Assembly (NCBI GenBank): GCA_903885375.1
Contig: CAISIK010000192.1
Coordinates: 88,255 to 152,254, forward strand
Length of the DNA stretch: 64,000 bases
Origin: an uncultured Pseudomonadota bacterium
Lineage (GTDB): Bacteria; Myxococcota_A; UBA796; SXON01
Direction of reading: 5' to 3'
Below the pieces are notes generated by a model that saw only the letters and a program-made list of their open reading frames with translations, searched no databases and was not told the DNA's origin. Below, piece after piece: positions 9,969-18,723 of this stretch. Each line of letters begins with the position of its first letter. Position 1 is the stretch's first letter. Position numbers and translations under genes: made by a program.

Positions 9969-10928
9969 CTATTTCAGATCGACTTGTACCTTGTAGAAGT
10001 AGTAGTACTTCTTCTTGCAGGTGAGGCCGCCGCCGAACCACTTGCCGTCCTGCTGGGGGTGGAGGTCGCCCGTGACTCGGCACTCCTTGCCGATGAAGTC
10101 GGCGCGGTCGGCGTAGAAGGCATCCTCCTCGGAGACACCGCGGATCACCACGGCGGTGCCGTCGGCGAGCGTGCCGGGCAGCTCGGGGAGCGCCGAGGGG
10201 TCTTCAGTGAGCAGATCGCTTGTGGAGGGCGCGCCCGGCGTGGGCCGCAGGAGGTCCTGGCTCGCGTGCGTGGGGTCGCTCGCGAGGGCCACCATGAAGA
10301 AGTAGTAGTTCTCGCCATCCCAGCAGCGCATCGGCCCGCCGTGCCAGCCTTCGGCGTTCTGCGTGAGGTCGTCGGTGGGGTAGCAGGCCTTGCCGATCAC
10401 CGCACCACGGTCGGGGTAGTAGGCATCCTCGGAGGAGAGGCCCACGATCCGCACGGCCTCGCCCGCGCGAATGCTTCGACGCAGGGCCTCCGGGGGCGCC
10501 GGCTCGCCCGACCGCCCGGGCCACGCCCGCGGCTCCGCTGCTGCTGCGGCGGCGGCCGCTCCACCCGCTCCAGCCGTTCCCCCCGCGGGCGCTCCACTGG
10601 TACCGAAGCGGATGCCCTTGCCGATCTGCTGGGCAATCGTGGCGGCAGAGACCGAGCGGGGCTGCGCCGCCGTGCCCGGCACGGTGACCGCCACGGCGTT
10701 GGGGCTGTACGACGCGCCGTTCGCGCATTGCAGGGAACCCTTCCACCAGCCGTCCCCGCTCGAGGTGAGCGCCGTGGTGCCCACTGCGCAGACCTCGCCG
10801 AGCAGGGTTGCCCGGTCCCGCGCGAGGGGGTCGGCCGGGCCGACGTCGGTGACGACCACGACGGTTCCGGTGCCGAGCGTGAGGCTGCCCGCCTGCACGA
10901 GGCCCACGAGGAGGAGGGGAAGCAGCAT
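9969..10928 (-). CDS. Secreted protein with three DAYY/GWHGG/YYFYK repeats
   Basis: MLLPLLLVGLVQAGS signal-like start at 10928 overlapping the upstream stop (TGATG); three repeats, first divergent. Confidence 0.82.
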   Translation of the reverse strand: MLLPLLLVGLVQAGSLTLGTGTVVVVTDVGPADPLARDRATLLGEVCAVGTTALTSSGDGWWKGSLQCANGASYSPNAVAVTVPGTAAQPRSVSAATIAQQIGKGIRFGTSGAPAGGTAGAGGAAAAAAAAEPRAWPGRSGEPAPPEALRRSIRAGEAVRIVGLSSEDAYYPDRGAVIGKACYPTDDLTQNAEGWHGGPMRCWDGENYYFFMVALASDPTHASQDLLRPTPGAPSTSDLLTEDPSALPELPGTLADGTAVVIRGVSEEDAFYADRADFIGKECRVTGDLHPQQDGKWFGGGLTCKKKYYYFYKVQVDLK

Positions 10929-12742
10929 CAGCGGTCTCCTGGGGCCAGTCGGGTGCGCCACACCTCGCCGAAGGGCAAGGTGATCACCAGCTCGTCTATC
11001 GTGCAGCCGCCGTCGAGGCCGACGGTCAGCGCGGTGTCGTGTTGCATGCCCCAGAGCCCGTAGCCGCCCGACACCTCGAAGGTCTGGATCATTCCGCTCG
11101 CCGCCACGTCTACCCGGGTGCCGGCGGGGAGCCCGTCGAGGCGGAGCGAGGAGCCGCCGAGGCCGTTCTCGTACAGATGGAGGGCGTGCTCCGACCAGGG
11201 AGAGCCGTCGCGTGCGTTGGAGCTGGCCGTCACCACGTCGAGGTCGCCGTCACGATCGAAGTCGGCCACTGCGAGGCCGTGCGGCCAGGGCTGGTCGAGG
11301 CCGCTGGCCTCGCTCACGTCGAGCCAGGTCCCGTCGCCCTCGTTGTGCCAGAGCCGGAGGTGGGTTCCCGGGTAGTCCGAGTCCATCACCAGGAGGTCCT
11401 TCCACCCGTCGAGGTCGAAGTCGATGAGCGCCGCCTGCATGTCGCCTTCGTTCCAGTCGGAGTCGGGAGGGCGGGGGCGCGCGAGCCCGATGGCCGCGTT
11501 GTCCTGGCGGGCGAAGGTGCCCCGTCCGTCGTTGAGCAGGAGCTGGGAGGAGTCGGCGCCCTCGCCGGTCCAGTCGTGGTGGATCTCGCCGTGGAAGAGG
11601 TCGAGGTCCCCGTCGTTGTCGGCGTCGGCGCACACGGTGGTGAAGGTGTTGCCGGCGAGCCGACCCCGTTGGTCGCTGAACCCCGGGGTCCAGTAGGTGG
11701 TGGCCATGTGGCCATCGCAGGTGACGGTCGGCGCCGGATCGCAGCGCTGGGTGGTGCACCAGCACGCGTACTGCATGTCGGCGCGGTAGTCGTCGTTGTC
11801 GTCGGCGTCGATGCCGGCGGCCTGGCCGGACTCGACCCAGATGCCGGTGGCGCGGGTGAAGAGCAGGTTCCAGGTGCGCGCGTAGCTGGACTGGATGAGC
11901 TCGGGAACGCCGTCGGCGTCGACATCGCAGGCGGTGGCGCCGTAGCCGGGCCGGCGGTGGCCGCGGTCGAGCCAGTCGGCGTGGGTGCGGGTGGGCAGGA
12001 GGTCCATGCCCGTGCCGCGGGTCACGTCGAAGAAGGTGCCGTCCCCCCGGCCCTGGAACACGTGCGGGCCGCTGGCATCGAGCTCGCCGTACTCCCGATA
12101 CCAGCCCACCACCCAAAGGTCGGGGATGCCGTCACCGTTCCACTCCGTGAACGCGGCCGCCGCCGTGCTGGTGGCGATGGGCTCCTCCACGCCGCTCGCC
12201 CGAACGCGGGTGTAGTGCCCTTGGCCGTCGTTGAGGAAGATGGCGCTCCGGTCGCCTGTGGGGTCGGGGTGGCCCTCGTCGTGGTAGCGACCGGCGAACA
12301 GATCGAGGTCGCCGTCGAGGTCCACGTCGGCGCCCACGTAGAGGCTGTGGCTGCTGCCGACCTTGCCGTCGCGGCCCACGAGGAGGCCGCTCTCCACGGT
12401 CTCGTCCACAAAGGTGCGCCGACCGTCCACCTCCCGGTTCATCAGCACGGCGTGGTGCAGGATGCCGGCAGCCGGGTCGTCGCGCGTGTCGTGCGGACTG
12501 CCGCTGGCGAGCAGGTCCGTCCACCCATCCCCATCGAGGTCGAGCGCGACGGCGTTCGTCGCCGTGAGGTCGGAGAGCCCCCAGCCGCGCGTGGCCTCCG
12601 TGTAGGCGGGGCGGGCGGCGTGCCAGAGGGCGCCCGGCCCGCCGCAGTTGAGCGCGGCGCGCACGCCTCCAGGGCCAGCTCCCGACGCGGGCGTTCGGCC
12701 TTCCCCGGCGATCAGCTGGTGAACGAGGAGGGCGAGCAGCAT
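10928..12742 (-). CDS. VCBS/FG-GAP repeat protein with C-terminal ASPIC/UnbV-like domain
   Basis: DLDGDGWTDLLASG, DVDLDGDLDLFAG, DFDRDGDLDVV repeats; C-term SSLRLDGLPAGTRVDVAASGMIQTFEVSGGYG. Start at the internal MLLALLVHQ; the rest of the 1581-aa ORF is antisense extension. Confidence 0.82.
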   Translation of the reverse strand: MLLALLVHQLIAGEGRTPASGAGPGGVRAALNCGGPGALWHAARPAYTEATRGWGLSDLTATNAVALDLDGDGWTDLLASGSPHDTRDDPAAGILHHAVLMNREVDGRRTFVDETVESGLLVGRDGKVGSSHSLYVGADVDLDGDLDLFAGRYHDEGHPDPTGDRSAIFLNDGQGHYTRVRASGVEEPIATSTAAAAFTEWNGDGIPDLWVVGWYREYGELDASGPHVFQGRGDGTFFDVTRGTGMDLLPTRTHADWLDRGHRRPGYGATACDVDADGVPELIQSSYARTWNLLFTRATGIWVESGQAAGIDADDNDDYRADMQYACWCTTQRCDPAPTVTCDGHMATTYWTPGFSDQRGRLAGNTFTTVCADADNDGDLDLFHGEIHHDWTGEGADSSQLLLNDGRGTFARQDNAAIGLARPRPPDSDWNEGDMQAALIDFDLDGWKDLLVMDSDYPGTHLRLWHNEGDGTWLDVSEASGLDQPWPHGLAVADFDRDGDLDVVTASSNARDGSPWSEHALHLYENGLGGSSLRLDGLPAGTRVDVAASGMIQTFEVSGGYGLWGMQHDTALTVGLDGGCTIDELVITLPFGEVWRTRLAPGDR

Positions 12743-12754
12743 CGGGCGTAGGGT

Positions 12755-13924
12755 ATGATGGGCAGCATGTGGTTGTCCGTTCTGGTGGCGTGCACGGGGG
12801 AGGTGATCCACCACCCCGACACGGCGGGAGAGTCGCCCGTTGCGGGCTTTTCGATTTCCGGCGTCGACCCGTCGAGCGGGCCGGAGTCGGGAGGAACCTT
12901 CGTGCGGATTGCCGGAAGCGGATTTTCCACCGCCACGGCGGTCAAGGTGGGGGGCCAGCCCTGCGCCTCCACCACGCTCCTGTCCTCGACCGAAATATTC
13001 TGCACCACGCCGCCCGGTGCGGTGGGCGAGGTTGCGCTCACCGCGGTCGATGGCACCGACGAGGCGAGCGCCACCTTCACCTACCTCCCCGCGGAGCCCG
13101 ACACCGGCGATACCGGCGAGGCTTCGCCCGTGATCACGGACTGCCTCCTCGAGGAGCCGCTCGCGCTGTCCGACGAGGAGTACCAGTACACCGAAGGCGT
13201 GCTCGGGCGGGTCACGGTTCCCGGCCGCACCGGGTTCGACTCGGTGCCGCTCGGGGTGGAAGCCGAGGCGGGCTGGGGCCCCGCGGCCGACGACCCCGAC
13301 CTGTGGACGTGGTCGGAGATGGCCTTCCTCGCCGCCGCCGGCGAAGCCTCGGAGTACTCGGGCGGTCTCGCGCTTGAGGGCCGGGGCACCTACGCCTTCG
13401 CGGTGCGCTTCCGGGTGGACCACGGCCCCTGGTCGCTCTGCCGCTCCGCCGCGGGCAGCTTCGGCGCCGTGGAGGTGGTGCCCGACACCGTGGAGGAGCC
13501 TGTCGACTATTGCCACATGCAGTGGCCGTGCGACATGACCGCCCCGGCCGGCGAAACCTCGCCCGAGGTGTACGCCTGGATCTACGAGGGCGGGGTCAGC
13601 CAGGGCGCCGGCCAGGGCGTGGGCGTGCTCTTCGACGTGGGCGTGGGCAACGCGGGGAGCGATCCCGAGTCCGACGCGAGCTGGCGCTGGTTCCCGATGG
13701 ACTACTTCGCCGACAAGGATGGCCTCTCCGCCGGCGACCTCGCGAACGACGAGTATGTCGGCACCTTCGCGGTGCCCGGCACCCCCGGCACTTACGCCTA
13801 CACCGCCCGGGCCAGCGCCGACGATGGCCTCACCTGGACGCTCTGCGACCTCGGCGGGGACAGCTGCAACCTCGGCGGCTCCAGTGATGGGTACGACGAC
13901 CCCGGCGTGTGCATCGCCGAGTAG
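12755..13924 (+). CDS. IPT/TIG-domain lipoprotein
   Basis: MGSMWLSVLVACTGE; ISGVDPSSGPESGGTFVRIAGSGFSTATAVKVGGQPC typical IPT/TIG. Confidence 0.75.
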   Translation: MMGSMWLSVLVACTGEVIHHPDTAGESPVAGFSISGVDPSSGPESGGTFVRIAGSGFSTATAVKVGGQPCASTTLLSSTEIFCTTPPGAVGEVALTAVDGTDEASATFTYLPAEPDTGDTGEASPVITDCLLEEPLALSDEEYQYTEGVLGRVTVPGRTGFDSVPLGVEAEAGWGPAADDPDLWTWSEMAFLAAAGEASEYSGGLALEGRGTYAFAVRFRVDHGPWSLCRSAAGSFGAVEVVPDTVEEPVDYCHMQWPCDMTAPAGETSPEVYAWIYEGGVSQGAGQGVGVLFDVGVGNAGSDPESDASWRWFPMDYFADKDGLSAGDLANDEYVGTFAVPGTPGTYAYTARASADDGLTWTLCDLGGDSCNLGGSSDGYDDPGVCIAE

Positions 13925-13942
13925 CGGCGCGGCCCCTGTTTC

Positions 13943-15283
13943 GTGATAGCGCCCGCGCCCATGTCGAAGCTCGGAAGACTCGCGAAGCTCGGCTCCCTCA
14001 CCACGAGGGTCACGGGCAGCTACCTCGGCCAGCAGCTGGCCGGGCTCATGCAGAACGAGGAGCAGCGCAAGGAGGCCGTGGGGAAGCTCCACGTCGAGAA
14101 CGCCGGTCGCATCGTGCAGAACCTCGGCGCGCTCAAGGGCGCGGCCATGAAGGTGGGGCAGGCGGTGGCGCAGGTGGTGGACACGCTCGACATGCCGGCC
14201 GAGGCCAAGGCGGTGCTCGGCAAGCTCCACGACAAGGCGGAGCCGGTGGCGTGGGAGGTCGTGAAGGCCCGGATCGAGGCGGAGCTCGGCGGCCCGGTGG
14301 CGAGCCTGTTCGCGGAGATCGACCCCAGCCCGCTCGGCACCGCCTCTCTCGGCCAGGTGCACGCCGCGCGGCTGCCCGATGGCAGCGACGTGGTGGTGAA
14401 GGTGCTGCATGCCGGCGTGGAGGAGGCCGTTCACAGCGATCTCTCCGCGCTGAAGAACATGCTCGTCGGCGGGCGCTTCCTTCGCCGGAGCAAGGCGGAG
14501 ATCGATGCGTGGTTCGAGGAGATCGACGCGCGCCTCGCCGAGGAGATCGACTACACCAACGAAGCCGGCAACCTGCAGGCCTTCCGCCGGGTGCTCCTCA
14601 ACGACCCCGACGTGATCGTGCCGCGGGTGTACGAGGGCTGGAGCACGAGCAAGGTGCTCACGATGGAGCGCCTGCACGGCAAGCCGCTCGCCTCGTTCGT
14701 GGCCACGGGCACTCCCGAGGCCAGGCAGCGCGCGGGCACGGCGCTCGGCCGCACCTTCTTCGACCTGTTCTACGGCCATCGGATGATCCACGCCGATCCG
14801 CATCCGGGCAACTTCCTCTTCCAGCCCGACGGTCGCCTCGGCCTCCTCGACTTCGGCTGCGTGCGCACCTTCGATCTGGAGTGGGTGGCCGACTACGGCG
14901 CCTGCGCCATCTACACCCGGCGCAACCAGCGCGAGCTGATGATGCGCCACGCCGTCGCGCTGGGCGCCCTCTCCGAGCGCAACGCCGCCTCGGAAGAAAC
15001 GTTGTGGACGCTCGGCCGCGCCATCGGCATCCCCTTCCGCGGCGGTGCGTTCACCACCGGCGGCCCCGAGGATGACGCGCACGAGCACATCGCCCGCATC
15101 ATGCCGAAGGTGATGATCGACTCCCGGCTGCGCGCCCCGAAGGAGCTGGTGTTCCTGCACCGGGCGCTCGGCGGCATCTACTCGATCAACAAGCAGCTCC
15201 AGCCCCGCACCGACTGGGGGCTCGTGATCGAGGCGGCCTACGCGCGCACCCTCAAGGACGCCGGGCGAACGCTCGAAGGCTAG
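13943..15283 (+). CDS. ABC1/AarF (UbiB/ADCK) atypical kinase family protein
   Basis: GAAMKVGQ, LGTASLGQVHAARL, RMIHADPHPGNFLF...LLDFGC motifs; start may be 13961. Confidence 0.9.
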   Translation: MIAPAPMSKLGRLAKLGSLTTRVTGSYLGQQLAGLMQNEEQRKEAVGKLHVENAGRIVQNLGALKGAAMKVGQAVAQVVDTLDMPAEAKAVLGKLHDKAEPVAWEVVKARIEAELGGPVASLFAEIDPSPLGTASLGQVHAARLPDGSDVVVKVLHAGVEEAVHSDLSALKNMLVGGRFLRRSKAEIDAWFEEIDARLAEEIDYTNEAGNLQAFRRVLLNDPDVIVPRVYEGWSTSKVLTMERLHGKPLASFVATGTPEARQRAGTALGRTFFDLFYGHRMIHADPHPGNFLFQPDGRLGLLDFGCVRTFDLEWVADYGACAIYTRRNQRELMMRHAVALGALSERNAASEETLWTLGRAIGIPFRGGAFTTGGPEDDAHEHIARIMPKVMIDSRLRAPKELVFLHRALGGIYSINKQLQPRTDWGLVIEAAYARTLKDAGRTLEG

Positions 15284-15381
15284 GCGATCGGGGCGGTGCG
15301 GGAATCCCGTCACCGGGGTGGGCGTGGGCAGGCCCGCACCGCGGCGCCGGGGGCAAGATTGCTCCCCCACGGCGGGTTGCA
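15206..15381. repeat. 176-bp direct repeat, copy 1 (aarF-like 3' end plus downstream)
   Basis: Near-identical to 16337..16512; spans ...TDWGLVIEAAYARTLKDAGRTLEG* and the GCGGTGCGGG...CCCGCACCGC inverted repeat. Confidence 0.92.
15293..15342. terminator. Perfect 10-bp inverted repeat (GCGGTGCGGG / CCCGCACCGC) just after the aarF-like gene; hairpin/terminator candidate
   Basis: Read directly; duplicated at 16424..16473. Confidence 0.45.
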
Positions 15382-15505
15382 TGGCGGCAGACCCACCGCC
15401 GGAGCGTACGCCCGCTCGGGTCGGCTGGGCAAGCCTGTGGGCGGCGAAAAGCGCGATGATCCGCGTCCGAAAGTGAGCTTCGCGCGCACCTCCGTTCCCG
15501 GCCCC

Positions 15506-15525
15506 GTTCACGCGCTCGCGTGAAC
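15506..15525. other. Perfect palindrome GTTCACGCG-CT-CGCGTGAAC at the 3' boundary of the IS91-like remnant
   Basis: 9-bp arms, 2-nt loop; overlaps the transposase ORF stop. Confidence 0.6.
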
Positions 15526-16341
15526 CCCCCGGTCGTCGCCGCCGGAGAAGGGCCGGGGCGGCCCAGTGGAGCGAAGCAGGCTCGTGGTGATCGTCAACGC
15601 GCTGGGTGAGCCCTCGGGAACCGTCCGCAGGCGCATGTTCTTTCCACAGTCGGCCGGGGTCGCGCTCGACCACTGCCAGCCGTCAACACCGAATACCCTC
15701 TTTAGAAGCTCGGCCCACCCCAGCGGCGCGTTGTCGGGGAGCTTGTCCCGGCCGCGTTTGCCGTCGCGCTTGACCAGGCGCAGCGCGGCTCGCGCTTCCT
15801 GGTTCGCCTCGTCGGAGCTCGGCACCCTGGGGACCACCTCGCTCCGCCAAGCGGCGTTGCCCGCGAGCACGCCCGCGTAGGGCTCGATTTCGGAAGTGCC
15901 ATCGCTCCACGTTCTCTTCATGGCCACGCGAACCCGCCCATCCGGCAATCGCTCGATCCGGTCGGCGGCGAGCGGCGGACGCAGGATGTACCGGCACAGT
16001 CGCCCCAACCCGCCCCGATCGTGCGCCGCGAGCGACACATTGGCGTGGACATTATAGCCGTTGAAGCTGGCACACCGCGGCCCCAGCGCGTACTCCTTGC
16101 CCCCGAGGGTCACCACCTTTCGTACGCGCTTCCCGGCTCGCTCCCCGAGCGCGACGAGGTTTTTGAGCGACGCCATCTGCAGCCCGCCCTGCGCGTCTTC
16201 GTCGTCCGCCTGCTTCGCGAGCCAGCGCTCGGCGGCGCGGGCGATGTCCTCGACAAGGCGATCCACCACCTCGGTCGAGGGCAGAGACGTTGTGGACGCT
16301 CGGCCACCGGCGGCGCCGAGGATGATGCCCACGAGCCGCAC
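15508..16341 (-). pseudogene. Degenerate/truncated IS91-family (Y2) transposase remnant
   Basis: ALGPRCASFNGYNVHANVSLAAHDRGGLGRLCRYILRPPLAADRIERLPDGRVRVAMKRTWSDGT... resembles the IS91 transposase C-terminal half; apparent internal deletion before GVLAGNAAWRSEVVP; the N-terminal part lacks most of the protein. Confidence 0.72.
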
Positions 16342-16512
16342 CGACTGGGGGCTCGTGATCGAGGCGGCCTACGCTCGCACGCTGAAGGACGCCGGGCGAA
16401 CGCTCGAAGGCTAGCGGGTCGGGGCGGTGCGGGAATCCCGTCACCGGGGTGGGCGTGGGCAGGCCCGCACCGCGGCGCCGGCGGCAAGATTGCTCCCCCA
16501 CGGCGGGTTGCA
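16337..16512. repeat. 176-bp direct repeat, copy 2, preceded (~16286-16336) by further aarF 3' fragments with internal deletions
   Basis: Matches 15206..15381; ACGTTGTGGACGCTCGGCC and GGCGCCGAGGATGAtGCcCACGAG upstream match pieces of the aarF-like gene around 15000-15090. Confidence 0.9.
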
Positions 16513-16533
16513 GGAGGGATAGGGGCGCCCGCC

Positions 16534-17910
16534 ATGCTTCCGCTACCCGGTCTGTTCCTCTCCGCTGCCCTCGCTGCCGCGCCCGCCGCGCCCACGCCCG
16601 CCGTCGAGGCGCCCGTGCCGCCCCCCAACCCCGACTACGAAGCCGGCGTGGCCGCCCTGAAGCAGAAGGACGCCACGGCCGCCGCGGTGGCGTTCTCCCG
16701 ATGCGCGCCCGCGGTGCAGGCGTGCGCCTGGGAGCTCGGCTGGGCGCGCTGGCTCACCCGCGACTGGCGCGGCGTGGTCGAGGCCTGGGCGCCGCTCCCG
16801 GAGGACTGGCCCGACCGCAAGGCGAGCCTCGCCATCGCGCACGGGCAGCTCACCGCGCGGCAGCTCGCCGAGGAGCTCAAGCGCACCGCGCCCGCCACCT
16901 TTGTGAGCACGGCGCCGCCGGGCGCGTCGGTGCGGCTGCGCGCCACGGGCGACCTCATGATCGGCACCGCCTTCCCGGCGGGCTACCTCCCGCCGGATGC
17001 CGGCGCCTCCACGTTCGCCGGCGTCACCGCCGCGCTCTCCGACGCGGACTTCACTTTCGGCAACCTCGAAGGCCCCCTCTGCGACGAGGAGGTGGAGAGC
17101 ACCAAGTGCAACCCGGAGGGCAAGGCCGGGAGCTGCTACGCCTTCCGCACACCCACGAGCTACGCGCCGCTCTACAAGGCGGCCGGCTTCGACGTGATGA
17201 GCACCGCGAACAACCACGCCGCCGACTTCGGCGACGTGTGCCGCGACCAGACGGCCGCCGCCCTCGATGCCCAGGGCATCCTGCACACCGGGCGCCCCGG
17301 CACCGTGGCCACCTTCACGCGCAACGGCTTGCGCATCGCGGTCATCGGGTTCCACACCAACCCCTCCTGCCACGACCTGAACGACACGGCCGGTGCCGTG
17401 GCCCTCGTGTCGGGGCTCGCCGCGCAGAACGACGTCGTGATCGTGAGCTTCCACGGCGGCGCCGAGGGCAGCAAGGCACAGCACGTGCTCGAAGGCCACG
17501 AGAGCTTCTACGGCGAGGACCGCGGCGACCTCCGCAGCTTCACGCGCGCCGTGATCGGCGCGGGGGCCGACCTCGTCCTCGGCCATGGTCCCCACGTGCT
17601 GCGGGGGATGGAGGTGGTCGACGGTCGGCTCGTGGTGTACTCGATGGGCAACTTCGCCACCTACGGCCGCTTCAACCTCACCGGTCCGCAAGCGGTGGGC
17701 ATGATCGTGGAGGTCACGCTTGCGGCTGATGGGCGGTTCGCCGGCGGGCGCATCCTCGGCACCGCCCAGGTGGGGGAGGGGATACCCACGCTCGACCCGG
17801 TGAACGAAGGCGCCGACCTCGTGCGGATGCTCTCCGCGCAGGACTTCCCCACCACGGGCGTCACCGTGGCGCAGGACGGCACGTTGGGCGCGCCCCGCCC
17901 GCCCGGCTAA
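16534..17910 (+). CDS. CapA-family (poly-gamma-glutamate capsule synthesis-like metallophosphatase) protein
   Basis: RATGDLMIG, FGNLEGPL, STANNHAADFG, SFHGG..., LGHGPHVLRGMEVVDGRLVVYSMGNF. Confidence 0.88.
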   Translation: MLPLPGLFLSAALAAAPAAPTPAVEAPVPPPNPDYEAGVAALKQKDATAAAVAFSRCAPAVQACAWELGWARWLTRDWRGVVEAWAPLPEDWPDRKASLAIAHGQLTARQLAEELKRTAPATFVSTAPPGASVRLRATGDLMIGTAFPAGYLPPDAGASTFAGVTAALSDADFTFGNLEGPLCDEEVESTKCNPEGKAGSCYAFRTPTSYAPLYKAAGFDVMSTANNHAADFGDVCRDQTAAALDAQGILHTGRPGTVATFTRNGLRIAVIGFHTNPSCHDLNDTAGAVALVSGLAAQNDVVIVSFHGGAEGSKAQHVLEGHESFYGEDRGDLRSFTRAVIGAGADLVLGHGPHVLRGMEVVDGRLVVYSMGNFATYGRFNLTGPQAVGMIVEVTLAADGRFAGGRILGTAQVGEGIPTLDPVNEGADLVRMLSAQDFPTTGVTVAQDGTLGAPRPPG

Positions 17911-17936
17911 GCCCGGGTGCAACACAGGGAGGCCCG

Positions 17937-18707
17937 ATGGGCAGCAGTTCCGGACGTCACGTTGTCATCACCGGCGCCGGTACCGGCATCGGCCGCGCCA
18001 TCGCGCTTCAGCTCGCCGGAGAGGGCGCACGCGTGAGCCTGCTCGGGCGGCGCGTGGGGCTCCTCGAGGAGACCGCCGCGGCCTGCCCGGCTGGCTCGGC
18101 GTTCGTGGCGGCCTGCGATGTGGCCGATGCCGCCGCGGTGGCGGGCGCGTTCGCGGCGGCCTCGGGCGCCCACGGTCCGATCCATGCGCTCGTGGCGGCG
18201 GCCGGGGTCGGCGGGGCCAACCAGCCGGGCGAGGGCGATCGTTTCGATCTGCTCGTCGACACCAACCTCCGCGGCTCCTACCACTGCCTCCGCGCGGCCC
18301 AACGCCACCTCGCGGCGGGCCCCGAGCCGCGGCAGCTCGTGGTGATCGCGAGCATCCTCGCCCGCTTCGGGGTGCCCGGGTACACCGGCTACTGCGCCTC
18401 GAAGGCGGCGCTCCTCGGGCTCACCCGCGCGCTCGCCCTCGAGGTGGCCGCGGAGGGCATCACCGTGAACGCGATCTGCCCCGGGTGGGTGGATACCGCG
18501 ATGGCCTGGGAGGGGATCGAGGGCATGGCGGCCGGCATGGGCATCTCCCGCGATGCGGCCTACCGCATGGCGATGGGCGCCGTTCCGCAGGGCCGGATGG
18601 GCAAGCCGGAGGAGGTCGCGGGGCTCGTGTCCTGGCTGCTGAGCCCGGCCGCGGCGAACATGACGGGGCAGGGCATCGACATCAACGGTGGCGCGTGGAT
18701 GGGGTAG
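17937..18707 (+). CDS. SDR-family oxidoreductase
   Basis: VVITGAGTGIGRAIA, YTGYCASKAAL, C-terminal TGQGIDINGG. Confidence 0.93.
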   Translation: MGSSSGRHVVITGAGTGIGRAIALQLAGEGARVSLLGRRVGLLEETAAACPAGSAFVAACDVADAAAVAGAFAAASGAHGPIHALVAAAGVGGANQPGEGDRFDLLVDTNLRGSYHCLRAAQRHLAAGPEPRQLVVIASILARFGVPGYTGYCASKAALLGLTRALALEVAAEGITVNAICPGWVDTAMAWEGIEGMAAGMGISRDAAYRMAMGAVPQGRMGKPEEVAGLVSWLLSPAAANMTGQGIDINGGAWMG

Positions 18708-18723
18708 CCGCCGGGGTGCCGGC

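Noticed and set aside
6470-10020. Recurring cttgtagaagtagtag and gcatcctc words at ~200-300 bp spacing, considered as CRISPR-like or DNA-level repeats
   Set aside because: They are codon-level copies of the protein motifs YYFYK and EDAY on the minus strand; spacing varies and they lie within ORFs
12743-15673. N-terminal ~977 codons of the 10928..15673 minus ORF
   Set aside because: Antisense to the IPT/TIG and AarF genes with no domain sense; the real gene starts at 12742
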